From Agrobacterium sp. RAC06 (GTDB lineage: Bacteria > Pseudomonadota > Alphaproteobacteria > Rhizobiales > Rhizobiaceae): a DNA stretch of 64,000 bases. Of this stretch, positions 18,728-27,981 are shown in pieces (position 1 is the stretch's first letter; each line of letters starts with the position of its first letter). The translations under genes and the position numbers were made by a program. The notes beneath the pieces were generated by a model. That model did no database searches. It was given only the letters and a program-made list of their open reading frames with translations, and had not been told where the DNA came from. The stretch is taken from positions 1,116,001 to 1,180,000 of the forward strand of contig NZ_CP016499.1 in the NCBI RefSeq assembly GCF_001713475.1. The letters run 5' to 3'.

Positions 18728-20047
18728 TCAGGCGCCGAGGCTTGCGCGCAGTTTCTGATGGGCCGCCTCGTCGAGGGAGAAATTCCACATCAAGGCGATG
18801 GCCGCGAGCTTGGGAAGGATCGGCAGGAAGGCGTAGAGGGCCGTCAGTGCAGTGAGTGCACCGGGCGTTTGGGTGGCCGTCTGGCTGCCGATGAAGCCGG
18901 CAAGGTCGAGGAGCGGGAAGACGACACCGGCGGAGAGCGCCACCGCAAGCTTGGTGGTGAAGCTCCAGGCGGCGAAGTAAAGGCCGGAGCGCTGCTCGCC
19001 TGATGAAACCGTGTCGTTGTCGATCACGTCGGCCTGGATCGCGGGTGGCAGCGTCAGATCGAAGCCGAGCAAAAGACCGGTCACGACGCAGACCACAGTG
19101 AAGGCGAGCACATCGCCCTCGCCAAGGAAACCCGTCACCGAGAAGACGGCACAGGCGAGCATCATGGCGTAGCACCAGGCGCGGTGCTTGCCGAGGCGCT
19201 TGGCGGTGGCAACTGCCAGCGGCACGCCGGCGATGGCGCAGAGGAAATAGGTGAAGAGCAGCGGCCCCTGCATGGCCGGCGCATCAAGACGCTGGCCGAC
19301 GAAATAGATGAAGAGCGAAGCTGGGATCGCATTCGCAAAGCTGTTCAAGAGGAAGGCGCTGACCAGTCGCAGGAAGGGACCATTGGCGCGCAGATGCCGG
19401 AAGCCCTCCCGCAACGAGAGCTTCCGCTGTGAGAGATCGATCGGTTCCGGCACCACGGCCACCGCCAGCAGTCCCGCTAAGGGTAGCGCGACGGCAATGA
19501 AGACGGCGACCCAGGCAAGGCCGTGAAAGCCGGCTGCCGTGTCCAAGCCGCCGACGAATGGCAGGGTGATCGCGATCAGCGAGCCGATCAGAGTGGCGCC
19601 CTCGCGCCAGGCCGACAGCTTCACCCGCGCCTGATAACCGGTCGCGAGCTCCGCCCCCCAGGCAGTGTAGGGCAAAAGCGACCAGGTGGCGCCGATGGAG
19701 AGCGCCACGCCCCAGAAGGCGAGATAACCGACGCCCGCGTCCTCAGGTGGCCAGAAGAGCATGAAGGCGGCGAGCGCTGTCAGCGGCGTGGAGATGACGA
19801 AGAAGAAACGGCGGCGGCCATAGCGAGAGCGGACACGGTCGGACAGCCAGCCAAACAGGGGATCGGTGATCGCGTCGACCAGCCGGATGGCAAGCAGCAG
19901 CGTGCCGATGGTCGCGAGCGACAGGGCGAAGTGATCGGCGTAGAAGGTCGGCACCACGATGTAGAAGGGCAGCGCAATGGCGGCCATCGGGATTGCGGGA
20001 AGCGCGTAGAAAGCAAGGCGCTTCGACGACGGGGCCTGGTCTGTCAT
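18728..20047 (-). CDS. MFS transporter of the GPH (MelB-like) sugar:cation symporter family
   Basis: 439 residues with about twelve hydrophobic helices. The segment DAITDPLFGWLSDRVRSRYG (about residues 57-76) is the family signature with the acidic cation-site residues, and RRRFFFVISTP follows it. GPH proteins usually import glycosides or sugars with Na+ or H+; the substrate cannot be read from sequence. Neighbours (ugd, DUF2256) do not define a pathway. Confidence 0.88.
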   Translation of the reverse strand: MTDQAPSSKRLAFYALPAIPMAAIALPFYIVVPTFYADHFALSLATIGTLLLAIRLVDAITDPLFGWLSDRVRSRYGRRRFFFVISTPLTALAAFMLFWPPEDAGVGYLAFWGVALSIGATWSLLPYTAWGAELATGYQARVKLSAWREGATLIGSLIAITLPFVGGLDTAAGFHGLAWVAVFIAVALPLAGLLAVAVVPEPIDLSQRKLSLREGFRHLRANGPFLRLVSAFLLNSFANAIPASLFIYFVGQRLDAPAMQGPLLFTYFLCAIAGVPLAVATAKRLGKHRAWCYAMMLACAVFSVTGFLGEGDVLAFTVVCVVTGLLLGFDLTLPPAIQADVIDNDTVSSGEQRSGLYFAAWSFTTKLAVALSAGVVFPLLDLAGFIGSQTATQTPGALTALTALYAFLPILPKLAAIALMWNFSLDEAAHQKLRASLGA

Positions 20048-20079
20048 GGGGATCCGATCACTGAACTCTCTGGAAAGGT

Positions 20080-20244
20080 CTACGCCTTGTCGGCGTTAAC
20101 GGTTTTGCCCGTGCGGCGGCAGCGCTCCGAACAGTAGACGACATTGTCCCAGTCCCGCTCCCACTTTTTGCGCCAGGCAAACGGTTTGCGGCAGACGGGA
20201 CAGGTTTTCTGGGGCAGATCGCCCTTGCGGATCGTCTTGGGCAT
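20080..20244 (-). CDS. DUF2256 zinc-ribbon-like protein
   Basis: A 54-residue protein matching the DUF2256 pattern: [20 protein letters not shown] with a CPxC pair, then YCSERCRR, together forming a likely four-cysteine zinc site. Start uncertain: ATG at 20244 has only a weak GAG; a GTG at 20268 would add eight residues. Function unknown. It lies just upstream of the transporter gene on the same strand. Confidence 0.8.
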   Translation of the reverse strand: MPKTIRKGDLPQKTCPVCRKPFAWRKKWERDWDNVVYCSERCRRTGKTVNADKA

Positions 20245-20385
20245 TCGGGGCTCGCGTTTGAATTTCACCTCCCATTTCGCATGGGCGGCGGTAGCGGATC
20301 ACTTCAAGAGATTAGAGCGGTTGAAGCTTGCCACCCCCTGCCCCACTTGCTAGCTCGAAACCGCAATCACGGGAGAGACATCACG

Positions 20386-21372
20386 ATGAGAGAACATTCC
20401 TTCGGCCGGACGGAATTCACCGTCAGCGATATCGGCTTCGGCGCCTGGCAGATCGGCGGATCCTGGGGCGAAGTCTCCGAGGCAGACGGCCGGGCGGCGC
20501 TCAATGCGGCCCTTGATGCCGGCATGACCTTTATCGATACCGCCGACGTCTATGGCGACGGTCGGTCGGAAAAAATCATTGCCGAGGTGCTGAAGGCGCG
20601 TGGCGGCAAGCGGCCGATGGTGGCGTCCAAGGCCGGTCGGAGGCTCAACCCGCATGTGGCCGATGGCTATACCAAGGCGAATATAGAAGCCTTCATCGAT
20701 CGGTCGCTGAAGAACCTCGAAATCGATACTCTCGATCTGGTGCAGCTGCATTGCCCACCGACCGACGTTTACTATCGCCAGGAGATGTTCGAGGGGCTGG
20801 AAGAGATCCGCAAGGCCGGCAAGATCAAGCATTACGGCGTCTCGGTCGAAAAGGTCGAGGAAGCGCTGAAGGCAATCGAGTATCCGGGCGTCGTTTCGGT
20901 GCAGATCATCTTCAACATGTTCCGCCAGCGCCCGGCTGCCCTCTTCTTCCAGGAGGCCAGGCGCCGCAACGTCGCGGTCATCGCCCGCGTACCGCTGGCA
21001 AGCGGCCTGCTTTCGGGCAAGATCACCGCAGCCACGCAGTTTGCGGCGGAAGACCACCGCAACTTCAACCGCAATGGCGAAGCCTTCGACGTGGGCGAGA
21101 CCTTTGCCGGCGTGCCATTCGAGACGGGGCTCGCGGCCGTCGAGGAAGTGCGCAAGCTGGTGCCAGCTGGCACCTCCATGGCGCAGTTTGCACTCCGCTG
21201 GATCCTGATGCATGAGGCCGTCACGGTCGTCATTCCCGGCGCCCGCAATGGCGAGCAGGCCAAGGCCAATGCGGCGGCCTCGGACCTTGCAGCGCTTTCT
21301 GCCGATGTCATGGCGGCGTCGCGCGAGGTCTATGAGCGGCTGATCGCACCGCATGTGCATCATCGCTGGTAA
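20386..21372 (+). CDS. Aldo/keto reductase
   Basis: A 328-residue NADPH-dependent oxidoreductase of the AKR superfamily. The catalytic tetrad is visible: Asp and Tyr in DTADVYGDG, Lys in VASKAG, His in LVQLHCPP. The N terminus FGRTEFTVSDIGFGAWQIGG is typical. The ATG at 20386 follows GGGAGA. Substrate unknown. A strong bidirectional terminator follows. Confidence 0.93.
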   Translation: MREHSFGRTEFTVSDIGFGAWQIGGSWGEVSEADGRAALNAALDAGMTFIDTADVYGDGRSEKIIAEVLKARGGKRPMVASKAGRRLNPHVADGYTKANIEAFIDRSLKNLEIDTLDLVQLHCPPTDVYYRQEMFEGLEEIRKAGKIKHYGVSVEKVEEALKAIEYPGVVSVQIIFNMFRQRPAALFFQEARRRNVAVIARVPLASGLLSGKITAATQFAAEDHRNFNRNGEAFDVGETFAGVPFETGLAAVEEVRKLVPAGTSMAQFALRWILMHEAVTVVIPGARNGEQAKANAAASDLAALSADVMAASREVYERLIAPHVHHRW

Positions 21373-21394
21373 TCCGCACCGGTGACGACATGAA

Positions 21395-21426
21395 AAGAGG
21401 CCGGGTGAGCGATCACCCGGCCTCTT
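21395..21426. terminator. Bidirectional intrinsic terminator
   Basis: A perfect 14-base stem (AAGAGGCCGGGTGA with its complement) and a GCGA loop sit between the convergent aldo/keto reductase and the phytase-type esterase. Short A and T tracts flank both sides. Confidence 0.9.
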
Positions 21427-21452
21427 CTGTTTCAGCTGGCCCGATCTTTCGA

Positions 21453-23651
21453 TCAGTTGGTGCCCTGAAGGTTCACTTCCCAGAACAGGGTCTCGCCAGA
21501 CGAGTCATCCACGCCGTCATTGTCGGTCACGGCAAAGGCCTTGCCCGATGCGTCGAAGGCGAAGCCTTCGAGCTTGTCGACGACATAGCCATTGGTGGCG
21601 GCCTTCAGGTCCGGGATGAAGTCATGGACTTGTTCCTTCGCAACCGTCGGGAGCTCTTCACCGATCTTGGCGGGCTTCAGATCGGCAATCGCGACGCGGT
21701 AGAGCTTCTTGAGCTTGGCGTTATCGCCGATCTGGTTGTCGCGCTCGACGATATAGACGTGGTCGCCATGGGCGGTGATTTCCGACAGACCGACCCAGCC
21801 TTCGCCAGCCGCTTCCAGCGGATAACGAACGGCACCCCATTCCTTGGACTTCGGGTTGTAGGAGAGGAGCTTCACCGAGCCCTTCTCGTCATCGCCCCAT
21901 CCGCGCTGAACGGCCATCCAGAGCGTCATGTCGTCGCCGGTGCCGACAGAGGTGATGCCTTCGAGACCGAAGCGGGTCTGGCTGGCCAGGAGTTCGACCG
22001 GCAAGCCGATCTCGGCCTTGATCTCGCCCTTGGCGTCGACATTGTAGAGGCCGTGGCCGACGAGCTTGGCAGCATCGCCTTCGGAAGCCAGCCAGAAGCC
22101 GCCCTTGCCGTCGAGCGTGATACCTTCCAGGTCGAGCTTCTGGGCCGCAGCGCCACCGCGGGTGATCGGCAGGGCTGAGGTGATGACAGCCGGCTTCTGC
22201 GTTGCATCGATCGTGAAGATCGTCGGCTGCATGGCGTAGAAGCTGTCGTTGACGGCATAGAGCGTGCCGACCTTCTCGGCATCGCCGACGAGGCCAGAGA
22301 GAGCGCCCCAACCGATCGGTGCGCCATCGACCATGGCCGACTGGATCATCGGATAGGCGGGCGTACCTTCAGCCAGTTCATAGAGCATGACGTGAGAGCG
22401 CGCGCCACCGTCTTCACCGAGATCAACTTCGTTGGCGGTTACCAGAAGGTTGCGCGATGGGATGGCGACTGCGCCTTCCGGCGAGACGCCCGACGGCAGG
22501 AGCTGGGTGAGTTCAGGCTCGGCGCCCGTGTCCTTGTAGACGGCGGCAATCGAGGAACGCTCGGCGAGAACGAAGAAATAGTTCTGGTCGCCGAAGGTTG
22601 CGGCTTCCAGGCCTTCCGGCTCGACGCCCTTGGAACGGGCGCGCTTGTCCGGGAAGTGGCCGATCTGGGCGATCGCCATTTCGAGCGAGGCGCCGGCTTC
22701 GTAGGCGACCTTGCCGGTCTTGTCGAAAATGGTGAAACCGCGTGAACCGCCGTTCCAGGCGCCTTCATTGGCGATGACAAGACGATTGTCATCGAGCCAC
22801 TTCACGGCGTCGGGCTCGCGCGGAACGCCGTCCTTGGTGCCGGTGAACTTCAGCGCGCCATCCGACTTGGTGTCGATGCCCGTCAGATCGACCGTACCGG
22901 CGGAGAAGTGGCTCTTCACTTCGCCGGTCTTGCCGTCGACGATGGCAATGTAGTTGTTTTCCTGCAGCGTGACGGCGATTTCGCCGAGGCTGTTGACCGA
23001 AACGAATTCCGGCTCCGGATCTTCTGGGGCGACTTCGGCGAGACCGGTCAATGCGACGCGCTTCATGGTGCCGCAATCGGCAACGCCATCCTTCAGCGAG
23101 ATGATGACGAGGTCACCGGCCGGCATCTGCGGCAGGGCGCCGTCGTTGACGTCTTCGTCACGCTCGTTCTCGATGGCGATCGCGACGAAAGAGCCGTCCT
23201 TGGCAACAGCAACCGAATCCGGCTGACCGCCGATGTCGCAGGTGCCCTCGACGGTCTTGCCGGCGATGTCGACGATCGCGAGCTTGCCCGACGGGTTGGT
23301 GAAGCTCTCGGACGTGTTGACGCCGACGAGAACCTTGCCACCGGCGACGGAAACAGAAGTCGGTTCGCCGTCCATCATCAGCACACCGGCGGCCTTCGGC
23401 GCCTTGGCGTCCGTGATGTCGATGAAGCCGATGCCGCCGAGCGGGCTGTCGGAATAGATCAGGGTATTGCCGTCTTCCGAGGCCGTGATGATCTCGGCCG
23501 AGGTGGTGGAAAGCTTGTCCTTGTCAGCCGGCAGATTGGTGGCGACCGGGAAAGCGGCAATACGGTTGAAAACCTGTTCGGCTGCGGCCGGCAGGGCCAC
23601 GGATGCAAAAAGCGCCGCCGTCAGGGCGACGCGGGAGAGACCATGGGTCAT
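21453..23651 (-). CDS. Exported esterase-like-activity-of-phytase family protein
   Basis: 732 residues with a signal peptide (MTHGLSRVALTAALFASVALPAAAEQ, cleavage after AAA). The N-terminal ~400 residues look like a beta-propeller (repeated VSVAGGKVLVGVNTS, DSVAVAKDGSFVAIAI type blades), and the C-terminal ~300 residues match the phytase-esterase-like domain (LDLEGITLDGKGGFWLASEG; KLEGFAFDASGKAFAVTDND). It probably acts in the periplasm on phosphate esters; this is consistent with the Pho box 52 bases upstream, but activity is family-based inference. Start at 23651 is set by the signal peptide; the in-frame extension upstream is not plausible. Confidence 0.85.
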   Translation of the reverse strand: MTHGLSRVALTAALFASVALPAAAEQVFNRIAAFPVATNLPADKDKLSTTSAEIITASEDGNTLIYSDSPLGGIGFIDITDAKAPKAAGVLMMDGEPTSVSVAGGKVLVGVNTSESFTNPSGKLAIVDIAGKTVEGTCDIGGQPDSVAVAKDGSFVAIAIENERDEDVNDGALPQMPAGDLVIISLKDGVADCGTMKRVALTGLAEVAPEDPEPEFVSVNSLGEIAVTLQENNYIAIVDGKTGEVKSHFSAGTVDLTGIDTKSDGALKFTGTKDGVPREPDAVKWLDDNRLVIANEGAWNGGSRGFTIFDKTGKVAYEAGASLEMAIAQIGHFPDKRARSKGVEPEGLEAATFGDQNYFFVLAERSSIAAVYKDTGAEPELTQLLPSGVSPEGAVAIPSRNLLVTANEVDLGEDGGARSHVMLYELAEGTPAYPMIQSAMVDGAPIGWGALSGLVGDAEKVGTLYAVNDSFYAMQPTIFTIDATQKPAVITSALPITRGGAAAQKLDLEGITLDGKGGFWLASEGDAAKLVGHGLYNVDAKGEIKAEIGLPVELLASQTRFGLEGITSVGTGDDMTLWMAVQRGWGDDEKGSVKLLSYNPKSKEWGAVRYPLEAAGEGWVGLSEITAHGDHVYIVERDNQIGDNAKLKKLYRVAIADLKPAKIGEELPTVAKEQVHDFIPDLKAATNGYVVDKLEGFAFDASGKAFAVTDNDGVDDSSGETLFWEVNLQGTN

Positions 23652-23703
23652 CGGGAAACCTCCAGTATCCAGAAATGGAACAAGAGGGTTCTGAGGCAGT
23701 CCG

Positions 23704-23721
23704 ATGACAGTCGAATGACAA
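23704..23721 (-). promoter_or_regulatory. Pho box (PhoB-binding site)
   Basis: Minus strand TTGTCAT-TCGA-CTGTCAT: two 7-base repeats spaced by four bases, matching the CTGTCAT-N4-CTGTCAT consensus at 13 of 14 positions. It lies 52 bases before the exported esterase start. This places the gene in the phosphate-starvation regulon, which fits its phytase-like domain. Confidence 0.8.
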
Positions 23722-23749
23722 GGCGGGAATGAACGCACTTTTCATCGGT

Positions 23750-24652
23750 TCAGGGTTGAGGCGAAACTTCCTTGCCAGCCTCGCGCAGCATCAGGAAGAG
23801 TGATGCGCCGAGGATGAGAAGAGCGCCCAGCCAGAGATAGCCGCTCGGCGCATAGCCGAAGACGAGCCAGCCGGCAAAAACATTGAGCGGCAGTTTCAGG
23901 TCATCGAAGGGCTGAACATAGGCGGCATCCGCCGCATTGTAGGCGAGCGTCAGCAGATACTGGCCGATGGCCGTCAAAAGACCTGCGGCGAGAAGCAGCC
24001 AGAGCGCTGAACCTTCAGGAATGGCAAAGCCGGATGCTGCAGCAAGGCCGAAGTTGATCGGCGTCAGCAGCACGAGAAGCCAAACGGTCACCGTCTCCGG
24101 AGACTCGTAATGGGTGAGGTTCTTCATGATCAGCGACGAACCGCCCCAGAGAAGCGCAGAGAGAACCGGCAGCAGCGCGGCGAGCGTGAAGCTGTCCGAC
24201 CAGGGCTGCAGGATGATCATCGCACCAACGAAGCCTGTGAGGGTCGCCAGCCAGCGATCGCGACCGACGGTCTCGCCGAGAAAGAGCCGCGCACCAATGA
24301 TGATGAAGAAGGGCGAGGTCATGACGAGCGCGATCGCCTGCCAGATCGGCACGGTGGCAAGGCCCGTCACCCAGGCCTGGACGCCGAAAGCCGCGAGCAG
24401 GACGCGCAGGATGTGGCGGACGGGATAGGCGGTCTTCATCGCCATCAAACCGAGCCGGAACAACAGCGGAAGGGAGAGGACAAGAGCGAAGCCATATTGC
24501 CAGAAGGCCGTTGAAGCCGGCGGAAAGCCGAGCGTCATCGAGAGCCACTGGGTGACGACATTGAGAATGGCAAAGGCAACGCCTGCCAAAACCATAAAAC
24601 CGGCACCAACAACGGCCCGGGAACGCAGAACAGAAACCGAGCTCTGATTCAT
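23750..24652 (-). CDS. ribN: Riboflavin transporter RibN (EamA/DMT family)
   Basis: A 300-residue drug/metabolite-transporter-type permease with about ten membrane helices in two EamA repeats. By sequence alone the substrate is open, but an FMN riboswitch and terminator lie directly upstream on the same strand, which is the arrangement described for RibN riboflavin importers of Rhizobium and relatives. Start at 24652 (MNQSSVSVLRSR) is chosen over an in-frame start ten codons earlier because AAGGA precedes it. Expression should fall when cellular FMN is high. It is separated from the downstream esterase by 97 bases that hold that gene's Pho box. Confidence 0.9.
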   Translation of the reverse strand: MNQSSVSVLRSRAVVGAGFMVLAGVAFAILNVVTQWLSMTLGFPPASTAFWQYGFALVLSLPLLFRLGLMAMKTAYPVRHILRVLLAAFGVQAWVTGLATVPIWQAIALVMTSPFFIIIGARLFLGETVGRDRWLATLTGFVGAMIILQPWSDSFTLAALLPVLSALLWGGSSLIMKNLTHYESPETVTVWLLVLLTPINFGLAAASGFAIPEGSALWLLLAAGLLTAIGQYLLTLAYNAADAAYVQPFDDLKLPLNVFAGWLVFGYAPSGYLWLGALLILGASLFLMLREAGKEVSPQP

Positions 24653-24706
24653 GTCATTTTTCCTTATCCAAAGGACCAACACAAATCAGGACAGATGAGG
24701 ACGACG

Positions 24707-24731
24707 AAAAACCGCGCCCGGACGGGCACGG
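24707..24731 (-). terminator. Intrinsic terminator of the FMN riboswitch expression platform
   Basis: On the minus strand CCGTGCCC-GTCC-GGGCGCGG (one G-T pair) is followed at once by TTTTT. It lies between the aptamer and the ribN start, so FMN binding most likely causes premature transcription termination. Confidence 0.8.
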
Positions 24732-24788
24732 ACCTGCGCAGCAACGCCCAACTGATCCGCGTGACGCGGATGCAGGGCACAGCCTGAC

Positions 24789-24945
24789 CTCATTCTCTTT
24801 CATCCGGACTTTAACCGTCGGCTCCGGAGTTACACCGGATCTGCTGACCCTGCCCTTCCCTTAGAGAAGACCAGGCGCTCGCGGGCTTGGAGTTTCCTCC
24901 TTACCGCCGGTGGGGAGTTTCACCCCGCCCTGAGAACGAATGCCG
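24789..24945 (-). promoter_or_regulatory. FMN riboswitch (RFN element)
   Basis: Read on the minus strand, the element has all conserved blocks in order: AGGGCGGGGTGAAA, CTCCCCACCGGCGGT, AGCCCGCGAGCG, a variable stem, GGTCAGCAGATCCGGTG, TCCGGAGCCGACGGT and AGTCCGGATGAAAGAGAA. The ends pair as the P1 stem (TTCTC with GAGAA). It precedes ribN by about 140 bases that contain the terminator. The motif is unmistakable. Confidence 0.97.
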
Positions 24946-24997
24946 GACAATCCGGCGCAACAGAAATATGACAGCCCATGCTGCAGCGCAAGAGCGC

Positions 24998-25027
24998 AAA
25001 AAGAAAGCCCGGCACAGAGGCCGGGCT
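24998..25027 (-). terminator. Intrinsic terminator of hupB
   Basis: Minus strand stem AGCCCGG/CCGGGCT with an eight-base loop followed by TTTCTTTTT, 54 bases after the hupB stop. Confidence 0.85.
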
Positions 25028-25081
25028 AACCAGGGTGTCAGCTGACCATCGGCACCGAAGGGTGGCGACGGTCACGACGGA

Positions 25082-25357
25082 TCAGCTGTTGACAGCGTCC
25101 TTCAGGCCCTTGCCGGCCGTGAACTTCGGCACGTTGCGAGCCGGGATATCGACTTCAGCGCCGGTGGACGGATTGCGGCCCTTGGAGGCTTCGCGACGGG
25201 CGACGGTGAAGGCGCCGAAGCCAGCGAGACGAATGTCGCCGCCGTTCTTCAGTTCAGCCTGGACCGTTTCAAAAACGGCATCAACGGCAGAGGCAGCGTC
25301 AGCCTTGGTGAGGCCAGCCTTCTCGGCGACCGCGGATACGAGTTCGTTCTTGTTCAT
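25082..25357 (-). CDS. hupB: DNA-binding protein HU
   Basis: A 91-residue histone-like protein that bends and compacts DNA. MNKNELVSAVAEKAGLTKAD begins the family fold, and GRNPSTGAEVDIPARNVPKF is the DNA-binding beta-arm with the conserved Arg-Asn-Pro. Start at 25357 is set by the HU N terminus and a GGGTGG ribosome site. It lies downstream of lon, separated by a strong terminator, so it has its own promoter. The second HU-like gene in the window (57 kb) is ihfA. Confidence 0.97.
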   Translation of the reverse strand: MNKNELVSAVAEKAGLTKADAASAVDAVFETVQAELKNGGDIRLAGFGAFTVARREASKGRNPSTGAEVDIPARNVPKFTAGKGLKDAVNS

Positions 25358-25491
25358 GTTTCCACCCTTTCTGATTGGTATGAAACGACTCAAATGATTA
25401 AGTCGGGCGGAGAATACGAAAGCTTCTGCCCTTCGCAACTCAAAAGCACCCGAAAGCCCCGGAAAACAAGCCTTTTAAGCGGCTTTTCACA

Positions 25492-25521
25492 AAAAAGGCT
25501 GGCAAAAATGCCAGCCTTTTT
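25492..25521 (-). terminator. Intrinsic terminator of lon (potentially bidirectional)
   Basis: AAAAAGGCTGGCA-AAAA-TGCCAGCCTTTTT is perfectly symmetric with T-runs on both strands; it lies 43 bases after the lon stop and before the hupB promoter region. Confidence 0.92.
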
Positions 25522-25563
25522 GTCGGTTTTGGAGCTTTGTGGCTCACTTATGGCAGAATTGCC

Positions 25564-27981
25564 TCAGTGAGCGACTGTTGCACCGGTTTCGTCGGTTCCA
25601 TCAACCACGCCGATTGCCGGCGTTTCGACGGTTCCGTCCCATTCAATCGGTTCAGGCACGCGAACCAGAGCATGACGGATCACCTCGCCCATACGGGACA
25701 CAGGGATGATCTCCATGTTGTTCTTCACGTTGTCCGGGATGTCTGCCAGATCCTTGGCGTTCTCTTCCGGGATCAGAACCTTCTTGATGCCACCACGAAG
25801 TGCTGCGAGCAGCTTTTCCTTGAGGCCACCGATCGGCAGGACGCGACCACGCAGTGTGACTTCGCCAGTCATCGCGACATCCTTCGAGACCGGAATGCCG
25901 GTCATAATCGAGACGATGGCGGTTGCCATGGCGATACCGGCGGACGGACCGTCCTTCGGGGTTGCGCCTTCCGGAACGTGAACGTGGATGTCTGACTTGT
26001 CGAAGCGCGGAGGCTCGATGCCGAAATCGACGGCGCGCGCACGGACATAGGATGCCGCAGCGGAAATCGATTCCTTCATCACTTCCTTCAGGTTGCCCGT
26101 GACCGTCATGCGGCCCTTGCCGGGCATCATCACGCCTTCGATTGTCAGCAGTTCGCCGCCCACTTCCGTCCAGGCCAGCCCCGTGACAACGCCCACCTGG
26201 TCTTCGCCCTCGGCTTCGCCGTGGCGGAAGCGCGGGACGCCCAGATATTCGTTGATGTTCTCACCGGTCACGGCAACCGAGGTCACCTTACCCTTGATGA
26301 TTTCGGTGACGGCCTTACGGGCAAGCTTCATCAGTTCGCGTTCGAAGGAGCGAACGCCAGCTTCGCGGGTGTACTGCTGGATGATCGCCAGGATCGCCGA
26401 GTCGGCAACGGAGAATTCCTCCGGCCGCAGGGCATGTTCCTTGATCGCCTTCGGCAGCAGGTGCCGCTTGGCGATCTCAAGCTTCTCATCCTCGGTGTAA
26501 CCGGCAATACGAATGATCTCCATACGGTCCATCAGCGGACCCGGGATATTCAGCGTGTTGGCGGTCGTCACGAACATGACGTTCGACAGGTCATATTCCA
26601 CTTCGAGATAGTGGTCCATGAAGGTCGAGTTCTGTTCCGGATCCAGCACCTCGAGCAGGGCCGAAGACGGATCGCCACGGAAGTCCATGCCCATTTTGTC
26701 GATCTCGTCGAGCAGGAAGAGCGGGTTGGACTTCTTGGCCTTCTTCATTGACTGCACGATCTTGCCGGGCATCGAGCCGATATAGGTGCGGCGGTGACCA
26801 CGGATTTCGGCTTCGTCACGCACACCACCGAGCGCCATGCGCACGTATTCACGGCCGGTTGCCTTGGCGATCGACTTGGCGAGCGAGGTCTTGCCGACGC
26901 CCGGAGGGCCAACGAGGCAAAGGATCGGGCCTTTAAGCTTTGTCGCACGCGCCTGGACGGCGAGATACTCGACGATGCGTTCCTTGACCTTGTCGAGACC
27001 GAAATGGTCCTCGTCGAGGGTCTTTTCAGCCGCGTTGAGGTCGATCTTGACCTTGGACTTCTTGCCCCAGGGAAGCCCCAGCAGCCAGTCGAGATAGTTG
27101 CGCACGACGGTGGCTTCCGCCGACATCGGGCTCATGTGACGCAGCTTCTTCAGCTCGGCATCGGCCTTTTCCTTGGCTTCCTTGGAAAGCTTGGTCTTGG
27201 CGATGCGCTCTTCCAGTTCGGCCATCTCGTCACGGCCGTCTTCACCGTCGCCGAGTTCCTTCTGGATCGCCTTCATCTGTTCGTTGAGGTAGTATTCGCG
27301 CTGCGTCTTCTCCATCTGGCGCTTGACGCGCGAGCGGATACGCTTCTCGACCTGGAGAACCGAGATCTCGCCTTCCATGAAGCCGAGCGCCTTTTCCAGA
27401 CGCGTCTTCACGCTCACCGTTTCCAGCATTTCCTGCTTTTCGGTGATCTTGATGGAGAGATGCGAAGCAACCGTATCGGCGAGCTTCGAGTAATCCTCGA
27501 TCTGGCTCGCGGCGCCGACGACCTCAGGCGAAATCTTCTTGTTCAGCTTGACGTAGTTTTCAAACTCGGAAACCACGGAGCGGGACAGGGCCTCGATCTC
27601 GACCGCATCTTCTGCCGGCTCGGCGAGGATGCTCGCCTTGGCTTCGTAGTAATCTTCGCGGCCGGTGTAGCTTTCGACCTTGGCGCGTGCACGGCCTTCG
27701 ATCAGCACCTTCACGGTGCCATCTGGCAGCTTCAGCAGCTGCAGGACGTTGGCAACAGTACCGACTTCGTAAATGGCGTCCGGGGCCGGATCATCGTCGC
27801 TTGCGTTGATCTGGGTGGCCAGCATGATCTGCTTGTCGGAGCCCATCACCTCTTCCAGAGCGCGAATGGACTTTTCACGACCGACGAACAGCGGAACGAT
27901 CATGTGAGGAAACACCACGATGTCGCGCAGAGGCAGCACCGGATAGGTGTTCACCTCGTTTGCAGCTGACGTATTCGTCAT
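25564..27981 (-). CDS. lon: ATP-dependent Lon protease
   Basis: 805 residues, the usual length. Domains in order: N-terminal substrate-binding LON domain (YPVLPLRDIVVFPHMIVPLF), coiled-coil, AAA+ module with Walker A GPPGVGKTSLAKS and Walker B PLFLLDEIDKMG, and the C-terminal protease domain with the catalytic serine in PKDGPSAGIAM and lysine in GGLKEKLLAALRGGIKKV. Cytoplasmic, degrades misfolded and regulatory proteins. Start at 27981 has AAAGGAAG upstream; longer in-frame starts lack support. Confidence 0.98.
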   Translation of the reverse strand: MTNTSAANEVNTYPVLPLRDIVVFPHMIVPLFVGREKSIRALEEVMGSDKQIMLATQINASDDDPAPDAIYEVGTVANVLQLLKLPDGTVKVLIEGRARAKVESYTGREDYYEAKASILAEPAEDAVEIEALSRSVVSEFENYVKLNKKISPEVVGAASQIEDYSKLADTVASHLSIKITEKQEMLETVSVKTRLEKALGFMEGEISVLQVEKRIRSRVKRQMEKTQREYYLNEQMKAIQKELGDGEDGRDEMAELEERIAKTKLSKEAKEKADAELKKLRHMSPMSAEATVVRNYLDWLLGLPWGKKSKVKIDLNAAEKTLDEDHFGLDKVKERIVEYLAVQARATKLKGPILCLVGPPGVGKTSLAKSIAKATGREYVRMALGGVRDEAEIRGHRRTYIGSMPGKIVQSMKKAKKSNPLFLLDEIDKMGMDFRGDPSSALLEVLDPEQNSTFMDHYLEVEYDLSNVMFVTTANTLNIPGPLMDRMEIIRIAGYTEDEKLEIAKRHLLPKAIKEHALRPEEFSVADSAILAIIQQYTREAGVRSFERELMKLARKAVTEIIKGKVTSVAVTGENINEYLGVPRFRHGEAEGEDQVGVVTGLAWTEVGGELLTIEGVMMPGKGRMTVTGNLKEVMKESISAAASYVRARAVDFGIEPPRFDKSDIHVHVPEGATPKDGPSAGIAMATAIVSIMTGIPVSKDVAMTGEVTLRGRVLPIGGLKEKLLAALRGGIKKVLIPEENAKDLADIPDNVKNNMEIIPVSRMGEVIRHALVRVPEPIEWDGTVETPAIGVVDGTDETGATVAH

